Part shown: positions 39,112 through 49,500 of the stretch, piece after piece | Layout: the number at the start of each line of letters is the position of its first letter | Position numbering within the stretch: position 1 is the first letter of the stretch | NCBI GenBank assembly: GCA_946548895.1 | Contig: CAMNQF010000003.1 | Span: 1 to 64,000, forward strand | Direction: 5' to 3' | From: an uncultured bacterium | GTDB lineage: Bacteria; Bacillota; Clostridia; Oscillospirales; Oscillospiraceae | DNA length: 64,000 nucleotides | The notes under the pieces: generated by a model | What the model was told of the DNA's origin: nothing | Databases searched by the model: none | What the model saw: the letters and a program-made list of their open reading frames with translations, nothing else | Position numbers and translations under genes: made by a program

Positions 39112-41907
39112 TTACTTCCTGTTCTTCCTGGCCGCCCGGCGGATCTTGATCTCCCGTTTCACCATGTTGGGCATGATGGCCTTCATCTTGTCCTCGCTCT
39201 TCATCATAGTAGAGCACTCGGGCCGGTCCCGGAACAGATGGATGGCGTCAAACTCGCACCGGGTGGTGCACAGGCCGCAGCCGATACACTTGTTGGGGTC
39301 CACAATGGACGCGCCGCAGCCCAGGCACCGGGCGGTCTCCGCTTTGACCTGCTCCTCGGTGAAGGTGCGCTTCGCGTCCCGGAAGGACTTCTTCCAGTCG
39401 AAGCTGCCGTCCATACCCGGGATCTGCCGTGCGGCGGTGTCGTACTGCTCCACTTTGATGTTGTTCTTGTCCAGCTCCACAAAGTACCGGGGGTCCCGGC
39501 CGATGGTCATGCTGGTGCTGGGCTGGACGAAGCGGTGGAGGGAAACGGCCGCCTCCTTGCCCGCCGCGATGGCGTCGATGGCGAACTTGGGGCCGGTGAA
39601 CACATCGCCGCCCACGAACACGTCGGGCTGGGCGGTCTGGTAGGTTTTGGCGTCGGCCTTGGCCCAGCCGCCCCGGGCCAGCTCCACTTGACTGCCCTCC
39701 AGCAGCTGGCCCCACTCCACGCTCTGGCCGATGGACAGCACCACGTGGCCGCAGGGGACGGTGATGGTGTCCTGTTCGTCGTACTGGGGGGCGAAGCGTC
39801 CCTGGCCGTCCCACACGCTGGTGCAGCGCATGAACACCACGCCGGACACTTTGCCGCCCTCGCTCAGTATCTCTTTCGGGCCCCAGCCGCACTGGATGGT
39901 GATATCCTCCTCCTCCGCCTCGGCGATCTCCTCCGGGGAGGCGGGCATCTGATCCCTGGGCTCCAGGCAATACATGGCTACGCTGTCCGCCCCGCAGCGG
40001 TGGGCGGTGCGGGCGGCGTCAATGGCCACGTTGCCGCCGCCCACCACCACGGTTCTGCCGGGAACCTGTACGCCCTTCCCCTCTGCCGCCGCACGCAGGA
40101 ACTCTACGGCGGAGTACACGCCGGGGGTGTCCTCTCCGGGAATTCCCGGCAGGCGGCCCCGCTGGCAGCCGATGGCGATATAGAACGCCTCGTAGCCCTG
40201 GGCCCGCAAATCATCCAAAGTCAGGTCTTTGCCCACTTCAACTCCGCAGCGGAAGTCCACCCCCAGGGCCCGGATGACGTCGATCTCCGCGTCCAGCACA
40301 TCCTTCTCCAGCTTGAAGGAGGGGATGCCGTAGCGCAGCATTCCGCCCAGCTCTTTGTTTTTCTCGAACACGGTTGGCTCGTAACCCTTGAGGGCCAGGT
40401 AGAAAGCGCAGGACAGCCCCGCCGGGCCGCCGCCGATGATGGCGATCTTCTGGGAGAAGGCCCCTTCCACCTTGGGGATCACCTTTTCCGGCACAAAGCG
40501 GTGCTCCGCCTTTAAATCCTGCTGGGCAATGAATTTCTTCACCTCGTCGATGGCCACGGCCTGGTCGATGGTGCCCCGGGTGCAGGCGTCCTCACACCGG
40601 CGGTTGCACACCCGGCCGCACACCGCCGGGAAGGGGTTCTCCTTCTTGATGAGCTCCAGGGCTTCGGCGTACTTGCCCTGGGCCGCCAGCTTGAGATAGC
40701 CCTGGACGGCGATGTGGGCGGGGCAGGCGGTCTTGCAGGGGGCGGTACCCGTCTCGTGGGTGTTAATCCGATTCTTGTCACGGTAGTCCACGGACCACTT
40801 CTCCGGCCCCCACTTCACCTCGTCGGGCAGCTCCTGGCGGGGGTAGCGGATGGGAGCGCCGTCCTTGGCGCACAGCTTCTGACCCAGCTTGGCCGCCCCG
40901 GCGGGGCAGACCTCCACACAGCCGCCGCAGGCCACGCACTTGTCCCGCTCCACCTTGGCCACATAGGCGGACCGGCTCATATTGGGGGTGTTGAACAGCT
41001 GGCTGGTGCGCAGGGCGTTGCACACATTGACATTGCAGTTGCAGATGGCGAAAATCTTCTGGTCGCCGTCAATGTTGGTGATCTGGTGGACGTAGCCGTT
41101 GGCCTCCGCCTTGCGGAAAATCTCCAGGGCCTCCTCCTTGGTGATGTAGCGGCCCCCTTTGTCCGTCTCCACCACATAGTCCGCCATGTCGCCCACGGCG
41201 ACGCACCAGTCGTCGGCGTCGTCGCCGCAGCCCTCCCCCAGCTTGGCCCGGCTCATCCGGCAGGAGCAGGGGGAGGCGGCGTATTTGCCCTCGTACTTGT
41301 CCAGCCAGTGGGAGATGTGCTCGATGGAGATGGACTTGCTCTCCATGCCAATGGCCTTTTCCACGGGAATCACGTGCATCCCAATGCCCGCCCCGCCGGG
41401 GGGCACCATGGGGGTGATTTTCTCCAGGGGCAGGAAAGTCATGCGCTCGAAAAACGCCGCCACCTCCGGGTGCCCGTCGATCTGGGCCCGGCGCATATTG
41501 AAGAACTCCGCGCTGCCCGGCACAAACATGGGCAGGACGTACCGCTTCTCATGGTTGGGATTCTTGCCGTCCAGGTTCTCCCAGTGGTACTCAACCAGGC
41601 CGATGAGGCTCATCTCGTCCAGCAACTTTTGCAGCCTGTCCGGCTCCATGCCGGTGAGTTTCTGAATCTGCTCAAAGGTCTTGGGCCTGCGCACCTTCAT
41701 TTTCAGGGCCACGTCCGCCATCTCGTCCGTCACCAGCCCCGCCAGCCCCCAGTACTCCGGGTCGTCCCCGGTGACCCCGTGGAGCTTGGCGGGCACCCGG
41801 TCGGTAATCATCCGGCCAAGCTTGACGATCTTTTCCCGGGGCTTGTCCGTCTTGGGAATTTCAAACGGCAGCCCGCTCTCATCCAGGGGGAATTTTGTCT
41901 CGCTCAT
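39112..41907 (-). CDS. Multi-cluster Fe-S FAD oxidoreductase (GltD-like) between hypB and hypA
   Basis: 931 aa. N-terminal part (about 50-110) is winged-helix-like. Then come unusual Cys groups CSC-R (214-216) with Cys 227 and 235, and CNCNVNVC (289-296). A ferredoxin motif CVACGGCVEVCP is at 324-335. From about 385 the protein is like the glutamate synthase small subunit: CKTACPAHIAVQGYL and CGRVCNRRCEDACTRG (N-terminal clusters), FAD motif AIIGGGPAGLSCAFYLA (489-505), NAD(P) motif VVVGGGNVAIDAARTA (620-635) and GGDVFTGPKFAIDAIAAG. The C terminus has CLGCGASIVDPNKCIGCGLC (two more cluster motifs). A cytoplasmic electron-bifurcating or transfer role is likely; the substrate is unknown. Confidence 0.8.
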   Translation of the reverse strand: MSETKFPLDESGLPFEIPKTDKPREKIVKLGRMITDRVPAKLHGVTGDDPEYWGLAGLVTDEMADVALKMKVRRPKTFEQIQKLTGMEPDRLQKLLDEMSLIGLVEYHWENLDGKNPNHEKRYVLPMFVPGSAEFFNMRRAQIDGHPEVAAFFERMTFLPLEKITPMVPPGGAGIGMHVIPVEKAIGMESKSISIEHISHWLDKYEGKYAASPCSCRMSRAKLGEGCGDDADDWCVAVGDMADYVVETDKGGRYITKEEALEIFRKAEANGYVHQITNIDGDQKIFAICNCNVNVCNALRTSQLFNTPNMSRSAYVAKVERDKCVACGGCVEVCPAGAAKLGQKLCAKDGAPIRYPRQELPDEVKWGPEKWSVDYRDKNRINTHETGTAPCKTACPAHIAVQGYLKLAAQGKYAEALELIKKENPFPAVCGRVCNRRCEDACTRGTIDQAVAIDEVKKFIAQQDLKAEHRFVPEKVIPKVEGAFSQKIAIIGGGPAGLSCAFYLALKGYEPTVFEKNKELGGMLRYGIPSFKLEKDVLDAEIDVIRALGVDFRCGVEVGKDLTLDDLRAQGYEAFYIAIGCQRGRLPGIPGEDTPGVYSAVEFLRAAAEGKGVQVPGRTVVVGGGNVAIDAARTAHRCGADSVAMYCLEPRDQMPASPEEIAEAEEEDITIQCGWGPKEILSEGGKVSGVVFMRCTSVWDGQGRFAPQYDEQDTITVPCGHVVLSIGQSVEWGQLLEGSQVELARGGWAKADAKTYQTAQPDVFVGGDVFTGPKFAIDAIAAGKEAAVSLHRFVQPSTSMTIGRDPRYFVELDKNNIKVEQYDTAARQIPGMDGSFDWKKSFRDAKRTFTEEQVKAETARCLGCGASIVDPNKCIGCGLCTTRCEFDAIHLFRDRPECSTMMKSEDKMKAIMPNMVKREIKIRRAARKNRK

Positions 41908-41962
41908 TTCGCCTCTCCTCTCTTCCTTTCAAGCGCAGCGCGGCGGTCCTCGCCTTCAGGGC

Positions 41963-42631
41963 TCAGGCGCGCCAGCTCCTGACCTGCTCCCGCAGCCAGT
42001 CCGCCCACTCCCCGACCCCTTCGCCGGTCTTGGCGCAGATGGGGATGACCTTCGCCTTCGGGTTGCGCATTTTGATGTACTCCCGGCACTTTTCCATATC
42101 AAAATCAAAATAGGGGGCCACGTCGGTCTTGTTGATGAGCACCACGTCGCACACCTGGAACATCAGGGGGTACTTCAGCGGCTTGTCGTCCCCCTCCGGA
42201 ACAGACAGGATGGCGGCGTTCTTCACCGCCCCGGTGTCGAATTCCGCCGGGCACACCAGGTTGCCCACGTTCTCCAGAATGGCCAGCTCCACGTCGCCTT
42301 CGATGAGCTGGTCCAGTCCCTGCCGGGTCATGTCCGCGTCCAGGTGGCACATCCCGCCGGTGTGGAGCTGGATGGCCTTCACCCCCGCCGCCGCCATGGC
42401 CCGGGCGTCCACGTCGGAGTCGATGTCCGCCTCCATCACGCCGATTTTCATCTCATCCCTCAGCAGCTCCACCGTGCGCCGCAGGGTGGTGGTCTTGCCC
42501 GCGCCGGGGGAGCTCATCAGGTTGAGCAGGAAAATCCCCCGCTCCTTCAGCTCCTGCCGGAGCTGGTCCGCCCGCCTGTCATTGTCCGCGAAAACGCTCT
42601 GCTTTACCTCAATCACCCGAACTTGATCCAT
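41963..42631 (-). CDS. hypB: Hydrogenase nickel incorporation GTPase HypB
   Basis: 222 aa. G-domain P-loop LMSSPGAGKTTTLRR, EADIDSDVDARAM, HTGGMCHLDADM with the intersubunit metal-binding Cys/His, ILENVGNLVCPAEFD, and LINKTDVAPYF (NKxD guanine specificity). Hydrolyses GTP to insert nickel into [NiFe] hydrogenase together with HypA. No His-rich N-terminal nickel store. First gene of its operon, with promoter at 42674-42702. Confidence 0.94.
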   Translation of the reverse strand: MDQVRVIEVKQSVFADNDRRADQLRQELKERGIFLLNLMSSPGAGKTTTLRRTVELLRDEMKIGVMEADIDSDVDARAMAAAGVKAIQLHTGGMCHLDADMTRQGLDQLIEGDVELAILENVGNLVCPAEFDTGAVKNAAILSVPEGDDKPLKYPLMFQVCDVVLINKTDVAPYFDFDMEKCREYIKMRNPKAKVIPICAKTGEGVGEWADWLREQVRSWRA

Positions 42632-42673
42632 AGCTTTCTTCTCCTCTCTCTGGTTCAGCCAAGTAATGGCATA

Positions 42674-42702
42674 ATTTTACCATTTTCCCGTCTTTGCGTC
42701 AA
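42674..42702 (-). promoter_or_regulatory. Promoter of the hypB operon
   Basis: Minus strand TTGACG (42702-42697), 17-bp spacer, TAAAAT (42679-42674). Confidence 0.75.
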
Positions 42703-42796
42703 CTGCCCGAAAATCTTTCCGAATTTTCAGCCTTATCCACAGTTTCTCCCCCTTGTATTTGTCCAATCTGTATGATAAACTGTTCCCCGTGATATG

Positions 42797-42807
42797 TGGT
42801 ATGACCA
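42797..42807. promoter_or_regulatory. FadR-type GntR operator candidate
   Basis: TGGTATGACCA has TGGT and ACCA arms around a 3-bp centre, the t-GT-n3-AC-a consensus of the FadR subfamily. It lies 20 bp before the GntR gene start, so autoregulation is likely. Confidence 0.5.
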
Positions 42808-42827
42808 GAACCAGAAGGAGGCCCTCC

Positions 42828-43568
42828 ATGGAATTTGCCAAACTCTCCTCCCCCAGCCTGAAGGACCTGTTCGTCCAGCAGCTCCAGGGGATGATCCTGT
42901 CCGGGGCGCTGCCCGTGGGCGCCCAGCTGCCGCCGGAACGGCTCCTGGCCGAGCAGATGCAGGTGAGCCGGACGGTGGTGAACAGCGGCCTGGCCGAGCT
43001 GTCCGCCCAGGGCTTTCTGGAGGTCCGGCCCCGGCAGGGCACCTGCGTGGCCGACTACCGGCGGCGGGGCAGCCTGAGTACCCTCATCGCCATCATGCAG
43101 TACAAGGGGGGCGTGCTGGGCCGGGACGAGATCCGCTCCATCCTGGAGGTCCGCCGCGCCCTGGAGCACCTGGCGGCGGAGCGTGCCATCCGGTACGCCT
43201 CCGACCAGGCCCTGGACCTGCTGGGGGAGCACCTGGCCCGCATGGCCGCCTCGTCCAGCCCCGGGGAGGCGGCGGAGGCCGCTTTCGCCTTCCAGCACGA
43301 GCTGGCCCTGGTGGGGGGCAACAGCATCGTGCCGCTGATCTACTGCTCTTTCAAGCCGCCGGTCATCTCGCTGTGGGTGCGGTTCTGCAACCTGTATGGC
43401 ATCCCTGCCCTGGTGCACAATACCCAGACCCTCTACGCCCTGCTCCGGGCCCGGGACGCCCAGGGCGCCTCCCGCTGGATCGACGCCTATCTGGAGCAGG
43501 CCATCAGCGGCGGGCAGCAGATCTACGGCCAGCCGGACGCCGGCCTTGACACCTCCCCCCGCCCATGA
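42828..43568 (+). CDS. GntR family (FadR-type) transcriptional regulator
   Basis: 246 aa. N-terminal GntR winged helix: GALPVGAQLPPERLLAEQMQ, VSRTVVNSGLAELSAQGF, VRPRQGTCVAD. C-terminal helical FCD-like effector domain (about 85-235; RSILEVRRALEHLAAERA, FQHELALVGGN). Start at 42828 with AAGGAGG nine bases before. Divergent from the hypB operon, sharing a 196-bp control region, so hydrogenase-related genes may be its targets. Effector unknown. Confidence 0.88.
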   Translation: MEFAKLSSPSLKDLFVQQLQGMILSGALPVGAQLPPERLLAEQMQVSRTVVNSGLAELSAQGFLEVRPRQGTCVADYRRRGSLSTLIAIMQYKGGVLGRDEIRSILEVRRALEHLAAERAIRYASDQALDLLGEHLARMAASSSPGEAAEAAFAFQHELALVGGNSIVPLIYCSFKPPVISLWVRFCNLYGIPALVHNTQTLYALLRARDAQGASRWIDAYLEQAISGGQQIYGQPDAGLDTSPRP

Positions 43569-43616
43569 TATTATCATGTTCAAAAGTGCCCGCAAATTGG
43601 TTTTCAAAGAGAGAAG

Positions 43617-44570
43617 ATGCCGCCTATGGACCAGATTGCAGTCCTGATCCCCTGCTACAACGAAAGCCAGACCATTGAAAAGGTGGTGCGCGACATCTCC
43701 GCCGCCCTGCCGGAGGCGGTGGTGTATGTTTATGACAACAACTCCACCGACGGCACGGGCGAGCTGGCACGGGCCGCCGGGGCGGTGGTGCGCCGGGAGC
43801 GCCGCCAGGGCAAGGGCAGCGTAATCCGCCGAATGTTCCGGGAGATCGACGCCCGGTGCTATCTGATGCTGGACGGAGACGACACCTACCCCGTCCAGGC
43901 CGCCCCGGAGATGGTCCGGCTGGTGCTGGAGGAGGAGGCGGACATGGTGGTGGGCGACCGGCTCTCCTCCACCTACTTTCAGGAGAACAAACGCCCTTTC
44001 CACGGCTTCGGCAATTCCCTGGTGCGCGCGTCCATCAACCGGCTGTTCCACAGCGACATCCGGGACATCATGACGGGCTACCGGGCGTTCAGCTACCAGT
44101 TCGTCAAAACCTTCCCGGTGCTGTCCTCCGGCTTTGAGATTGAGACGGAGATGACCATACACGCCGTGGACAAAAAAATGTGGGTGGAAAACGTGGTGGT
44201 GGACTACCGGGACCGCACGGAGGGCAGCCAGTCCAAGCTGAACACTTACTCGGACGGCGCGAGGGTGCTGTTCACCATCGCGCGGCTGTTCCGCAGCTAC
44301 CGGCCCATGGGGTTCTTCGGCGCGCTGGCCCTGCTCCTCGCCGCCGCCAGCGGCCTGCTGTTCCTGCCCGTCCTGTCCACTTACCTCCAGACCGGCCTGG
44401 TCCCCCGCTTCCCCACCCTCATCGTCAGCGGCTTCGGGGCGCTGGCGGCGGTGGTGTCCCTGTTCTGCGGGCTGCTGCTGGACAACGTGCGGCAAAAGGA
44501 CCTGCGGGACTTTGAATTCAAGCTCCAGCTGGTCCATGACCAATACGCAAGGCGGGCGGAGGGCCTATGA
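43617..44570 (+). CDS. Family 2 glycosyltransferase (DPM1/GtrB-like)
   Basis: 317 aa. GT-A domain (about 1-220): AVLIPCYNESQTIEKVVRD, DNNSTDGTGELA, KGSVIRRMF, metal-binding LMLDGDDTYP. The ending IEIETEMTIHA is typical of polyprenol-phosphate mannosyl or glucosyl transferases. Two membrane segments lie at about 230-255 and 265-290. Start at 43617; Met 4 (43626) is equally plausible. It overlaps the next gene by 4 nt. Likely makes a lipid-linked sugar that the following membrane protein could use. Confidence 0.85.
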   Translation: MPPMDQIAVLIPCYNESQTIEKVVRDISAALPEAVVYVYDNNSTDGTGELARAAGAVVRRERRQGKGSVIRRMFREIDARCYLMLDGDDTYPVQAAPEMVRLVLEEEADMVVGDRLSSTYFQENKRPFHGFGNSLVRASINRLFHSDIRDIMTGYRAFSYQFVKTFPVLSSGFEIETEMTIHAVDKKMWVENVVVDYRDRTEGSQSKLNTYSDGARVLFTIARLFRSYRPMGFFGALALLLAAASGLLFLPVLSTYLQTGLVPRFPTLIVSGFGALAAVVSLFCGLLLDNVRQKDLRDFEFKLQLVHDQYARRAEGL

Positions 44571-46501
44571 ACAGGCAAGAAGCGCTCCGCAGGGCGCCGC
44601 GGGCCCTGGCGCTGGCCCTGCTCTCCATGCTCATCGCCGTGAGCCTGACCTGCTCCATGAGCATCGAGCCCTATTTCGCGGCGGACGAGGCGCTGGCCGG
44701 GCGGAGCGCCCTCTTCCGCTTTCTGACCTACTGCGCCCGCTCGTTCTCGGCGGAGCTGGGGGTGTCGTCCTGCCTGGGGCTGGGCGCGGGATTCCTGCTG
44801 TACGGCGCCTGCCGGCTGAAGCCTGCCAGGTCGGAACGGGCCCTGGCCGCCGTGTTCGGCGGGCTGTTCGCTTTCATGCAGGTGCTGGGCCAGTCCTACG
44901 CCGAAAACCAGAGCTGGGACGCCCTCTTCGGCACCCGCTTCCTCCTGTTCCGGGCGGCGGCGGCCTTCGCGGGGCAGGCCCTGCTGGCCGCCTGCCTGGC
45001 CCTGTACGCCTTCCGCCTCACCGACCGGATCGCGGGGGAAAAGCCGGACCGGCCCGCCTTTGACCGAAAGCGCTTCCTGCTGGCCGCGGGGCTGACGGCC
45101 CTGTGCTGGCTTCCCTACTACATTCTGTTTTTCCCCGGGCTGAACAACCCAGACACCAGTATGCAGATCGCCTGGGCCCTCCACTACCCCACGGAGTGGC
45201 TGAAATACTCCCCCGTCCGGGGGGAGGGCGTGTACGCTACCAACCACCACCCCTACTTCACCACCCTGCTGTTCGGCCTGTTCGCCCGGATCGGACTGGC
45301 CCTGGGGGACATCCGCTGGGGGGTGGCGCTGTACTGCCTGCTCCAGCTGCTGCTGACGGCGGGGGTGATGACCGGGCTCTGGTTCTACCTGCGGCAGGCC
45401 GGCCTGTCCCGCCGGATTTTCCGGGGCGGGCTGCTCTTCACCGCCCTGTTCCCCCTGTACCCCCTGTACGCCATCACCATGCTCAAGGACTCCCTGTTCT
45501 CCCTGTTCTGCCTCACCCTGTCGGCCCTCCTGTTCGAAATCGCCCGCACCAGGGGAACGTGCCTGAAACAGGCCTGGTTCTGCGCCCTGCTCTTCGCCAA
45601 CGCCTGGGCGGTGATGCTCACCAAAAACCAGGGGGTGTACTTTGTGGCGCTGGCGGGGCTGGCCTGCCTGGTGTGCAAAACCGTCCGAAAACGGGCGGCG
45701 GTCTCCCTGCTGCTCCCGGCGGCGCTGTTCCAGACCGTCTGGATGGGCATCCTGCTCCCCATGTGGAACGTGGCTCCCGGCGGGAAGCAGGAAACCCTGG
45801 GACTGCTGTTCCAGCAGACCGCCCGGTGCGTCCTCACCTACCCGGAGGACGTGGCGGAGGAAGAGGAGGCCGCCATCCGGGCCGTCCTGGACTACGACCG
45901 CTTCGGCGTGCTCTACGACCCCATGCAGTCCGACGGGGTGAAGTTCACCTTCAACCAGGACGCCACGGAGGAAGAGATGTCCGCCTACTACCGCACATGG
46001 CTTCAGATGCTCCGGCGGCACCCGGACGCCTATATCCAGGCGTTCATCAGCAATGTGTACGCCGGGTTCTACCTCCAGCACGAGACGCCCCTGTCCTACA
46101 CCCACTATGACAACCGGGAGGTGGCCGCCTACCCGGAGCTGTGCGTTCCCACGCCCCCGCTGCTGGCCCGGCTGGAGCCCGCCATCCAAACGGCGCTGCG
46201 GGCGGTGCAGCACCTGCCGGTGGCCGGGCTGCTGTTCAGCATCGGCGGCTACCCATGGGCCATCCTGTTCCTGTTTCTGGACGCCCTGCGCCGCAGGCGG
46301 TACGCCCTCCTCCTGCCCCAGCTGCCCTCCATCCTGACGGTGGCGGTGCTGCTCCTGTCCCCCGTCAGCGGCAGCTACCGCTACGCCATGCCCATGGCCT
46401 ACGCCATCCCGTTTCTGCTGGCGGCGGGCCTTCTGCCGGTGTGGCGGGAGGCAGGCGCCCCGGCGGCCCTGCCAAAGCAAATCACCGACCAAACAAAATA
46501 G
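44567..46501 (+). CDS. DUF6020-type polytopic membrane protein, possible GT-C glycosyltransferase
   Basis: 644 aa with about twelve hydrophobic segments. A conserved-looking early loop has FFPGLNNPDTSMQIAWAL and TNHHPYFTTLLFGLFARI, with acidic and His residues placed as in lipid-sugar-using GT-C enzymes; a large extracytoplasmic loop (about 410-500) follows. It matches DUF6020 as I remember the family. The 4-nt overlap with a polyprenol-sugar synthase suggests it transfers that sugar to a surface polymer. Catalysis is inferred, not shown. Confidence 0.65.
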   Translation: MNRQEALRRAPRALALALLSMLIAVSLTCSMSIEPYFAADEALAGRSALFRFLTYCARSFSAELGVSSCLGLGAGFLLYGACRLKPARSERALAAVFGGLFAFMQVLGQSYAENQSWDALFGTRFLLFRAAAAFAGQALLAACLALYAFRLTDRIAGEKPDRPAFDRKRFLLAAGLTALCWLPYYILFFPGLNNPDTSMQIAWALHYPTEWLKYSPVRGEGVYATNHHPYFTTLLFGLFARIGLALGDIRWGVALYCLLQLLLTAGVMTGLWFYLRQAGLSRRIFRGGLLFTALFPLYPLYAITMLKDSLFSLFCLTLSALLFEIARTRGTCLKQAWFCALLFANAWAVMLTKNQGVYFVALAGLACLVCKTVRKRAAVSLLLPAALFQTVWMGILLPMWNVAPGGKQETLGLLFQQTARCVLTYPEDVAEEEEAAIRAVLDYDRFGVLYDPMQSDGVKFTFNQDATEEEMSAYYRTWLQMLRRHPDAYIQAFISNVYAGFYLQHETPLSYTHYDNREVAAYPELCVPTPPLLARLEPAIQTALRAVQHLPVAGLLFSIGGYPWAILFLFLDALRRRRYALLLPQLPSILTVAVLLLSPVSGSYRYAMPMAYAIPFLLAAGLLPVWREAGAPAALPKQITDQTK

Positions 46502-46512
46502 GAGGCAGAGGC

Positions 46513-46573
46513 CAGCTTGTCGAAAAGACTTTTTCGACAAGCTGAACAAAGGCGGGCCCTACGGCCCGCCTTT
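46513..46573. terminator. Two hairpins between convergent genes
   Basis: A 14-bp hairpin (46513-46526 with 46531-46544, CAGCTTGTCGAAAA type) and an 11-bp GC hairpin with A/T ends (46548-46558 with 46563-46573). The second is a good bidirectional terminator for the DUF6020-type and Sel1 genes. Confidence 0.8.
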
Positions 46574-46588
46574 GCTATGTATTCCGGC

Positions 46589-49500
46589 TCACTTCCGCCC
46601 AAAGGGCCACCAGGAGCGTTTGCGCGGCTCCGGCTTCTTCGCCGGCGCGGGCTTCGCTCCGCTCCCCGGCCGGTTCAGCGCCTCCAGGGCCGTCAGGCTG
46701 TCCAGGGCCTCCCTGGCCTTTTGATAGCCCTTATCCGCCGCCCTCTGGTAGAATTCCCGGGCCTTCCGCACATCCCGGGCCATGCCCGTGCCATGCTCCC
46801 AGCACCGGCCCAGCAGGTACATCCCCCGGGCGCTGCCCCGGTCCGCCGCCTCCCGGTACAGCTCCGCCGCCCTGGCTTCGTCCCGGTCCACCCCCCGGCC
46901 CCCGGCGAAGCACTCCCCCAGGGAGCAGGTGCCGTCATTGCTTCCGCCCTGGTGGGCCTTGGTGTACAGCTCCACCGCCTTGGCCAGGTCCCGTTCCACG
47001 CCATAGCCGTTCTCGTAGCACTCGCCCAGCAGAAACTCCGCCCGGGGATACCCCTGCCGGGCGGCTTGGGCAAACCATTTTGCCGCCTCGCCGTCGTCCT
47101 CCTCCACGGCGATGCCGTGATAGTAGAAGAACCCCAGGTTGCACATGGCCCGGGCGTTGCCCTGCCCGGCCGCCTGGCGGTAGAGCTGGAGCGCCTTCGT
47201 CTTGTCCTGCTCCACCCCCTCGCCCAGCTCATAGCATAGCCCCAGGGCGCAGGTCCCGGGGGGATACCCCCCCTCGTGGGCAACGCGGTAGAGCCGGACC
47301 GCCTCCTCCATATTCCGCTCCACGCCGTAGGCGTACTCGTGGCACTCCCCCAGCAGGAAATGGGCCCGGGCGCTGCCCTGCCCGGCCGCCGCCTGGAACC
47401 ACTTCACCGCCTCGCCGTCGTTCATCTCCACGCCGATGCCCTGGTATAGGCAGTAGCCGTAGTTGCACTGGGCCCAGGCGCTGCCCTGCCCGGCCGCCTC
47501 CAGGTACAGCTCCGCCGCCCGGACGGCGTCCACCGCCACCCCCTTTCCGTACTCATAGCAGGTGCCCAGAGCGCAGGTGGCGGGGGCAAAATGCTGTTCA
47601 TGGGCGCTCTGGTACAGCTCCGCCGCCCGGGCCAGGTCACGCTCCACGCCGGCGCCGTTCTCGTAGCACTCGCCCAGCAGCTGCTGGGCCCGGGCCTGGC
47701 CCGCCTGGGCGGCCAGGGTGAACCATTTCACCGCCTCGGCATTGTTCACCTCCGTGCCGATCCCGCGGTAGTAGCAGAAGCCCAAATTGCACTGGGCCTG
47801 GACATAGCCCCGCTCCGCCGCCGCCCGGTACAGCTCCACCGCCCGGGCCTGGTCCCGCTCCACGCCGGTGCCCAGCTCGTAGCACAGCCCCAGGGCGCAG
47901 GTGCCGCCGGGGTAGCCGTTCTCATGGGACAGGCGGTACAGCTCCGCCGCCTTCTTCTCGTCCTTGTCCACGCCGAAGCCGCCGTCGTAGCACTCTCCCA
48001 GCAGCTGCTGGGCCCGGGGATATTCCTGCTCCGCCGCCAGCTGGAACCAGTGGGCGGCCTGCCCGTCGTCCTGCTCCACGCCGATCCCCTGGTAGTAGCA
48101 GTAACCCAGGTTGCACTGGGCCCGGGCCTCCCCCATCCCGGCGGACCTGCGGTAGAGCTCCACCGCCTTCTCCCGGTCCATCTCCACCCCGCGGCCCAGC
48201 TCATAGCACAGCCCCAGGGCGCATATCGCGCCGGGATGGCCCTTCTCGCCGCTCTCGCTGTACAGCCGCGCCGCCCGCTCCAGGTCCTGCTCCACGCCGT
48301 AGCCGCCCTCATAGCACTGCCCCAGCAGAAACTGCCCCCGGCTGTGGCCCTGGGCGGCGGACTTCTCAAACCAGGCGGCGGCCTGGCTGTCGTCCTCCTC
48401 CACGCCGATGCCCCGGTAATAGCAGTAGCCCAGGTTGCACTGGGCACGGGCGTCCTCGGCGTCCGCCGCCTGGCGGTACAGCTCCAGCGCCCGGCCCAGG
48501 TCCTGCTCCACCCCCTGGCCCAGCTCATAGCACAGCCCCAGGGAACAGGTGCCGGGGGGGTAGTCCCCCTCATGGGCCGCCTGGTACAGCCTGGCCGCCC
48601 TCACGTGGTCTACCTCCACGCCGTAGCCGAAGTCGTAGCAGTCCCCCAGCAGGCCCAGGGCGCGGGGATAGCCCTCCTCCGCCGCCATCTGGAACCAGCG
48701 GACGGCCTCCTTGTCGTCCACCTCCACGCCGATGCCCCGGTAGTAGCAGAAGCCCAGGTTGCACTGGGCGGGGACATACCCCCGCTCCGCCGCCTCCCGG
48801 TACAGCTCCACCGCCCGGGCCTGGTCCTGCTCCACCCCCTGGCCCACCTCGTAGCATACGCCCAGGGCGCAGGTGGCGGGGGGGTACTCATCCTCGTGGG
48901 CCTGCCGGTACAGCTCCGCCGCCCTTTTATCGTCCTTCTCCACGCCGGTACCGCTGTCATAGCACTGGCCCAGCAGGAACTGCCCCTTGCTGCAGTCCCG
49001 CTCCGCCGCGACGCGGTAGAACTCCGCCGCCCGGACCTGGTCCTGCTCCACCCCGGCCCCCCGGTCGTAGCACACGCCCAGGGCGCAGCTGCCTGGGCCG
49101 TAGCCCTGGTTGTGGGCGGCCCAGTACAGCTCCAGCGCCTTGGCCATGTCCTGTTCCACGCCGGTGCCCGATTCATAGCACTCCCCCAGCAGCGTCTGGG
49201 CCCGGGGGTGTTCCTGCTGGGCGGCTTTTGAAAACCAATAAAACGCCTCCTGGCCGTCCTGCTCCACGCCGATGCCCCGGTAGTAGAAAAAACCCAGGTT
49301 GCACTGGGCGGGGGCGTGGTCCTGCTCCGCCGCCTCCCGGTACAGCTCCGCCGCCCGCGCCTTGTCCATCTCCACCCCGGCGCCCAGCTCATAGCACAGC
49401 CCCAGCTCGCACTGGGCGGGGGGATAGCCCTGCTCCGCCGCCTGGGCCAGCAGCTGCGCCCCCCGCTCCGGGTCCTTCTCCGTGCCGATGCCCCGCAGGT

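Noticed and set aside
46513-46544. CAGCTTGTCGAAAA hairpin as a mobile REP element
   Set aside because: Only one copy was seen in the window and it sits where a terminator is expected; there is no evidence for mobility here.
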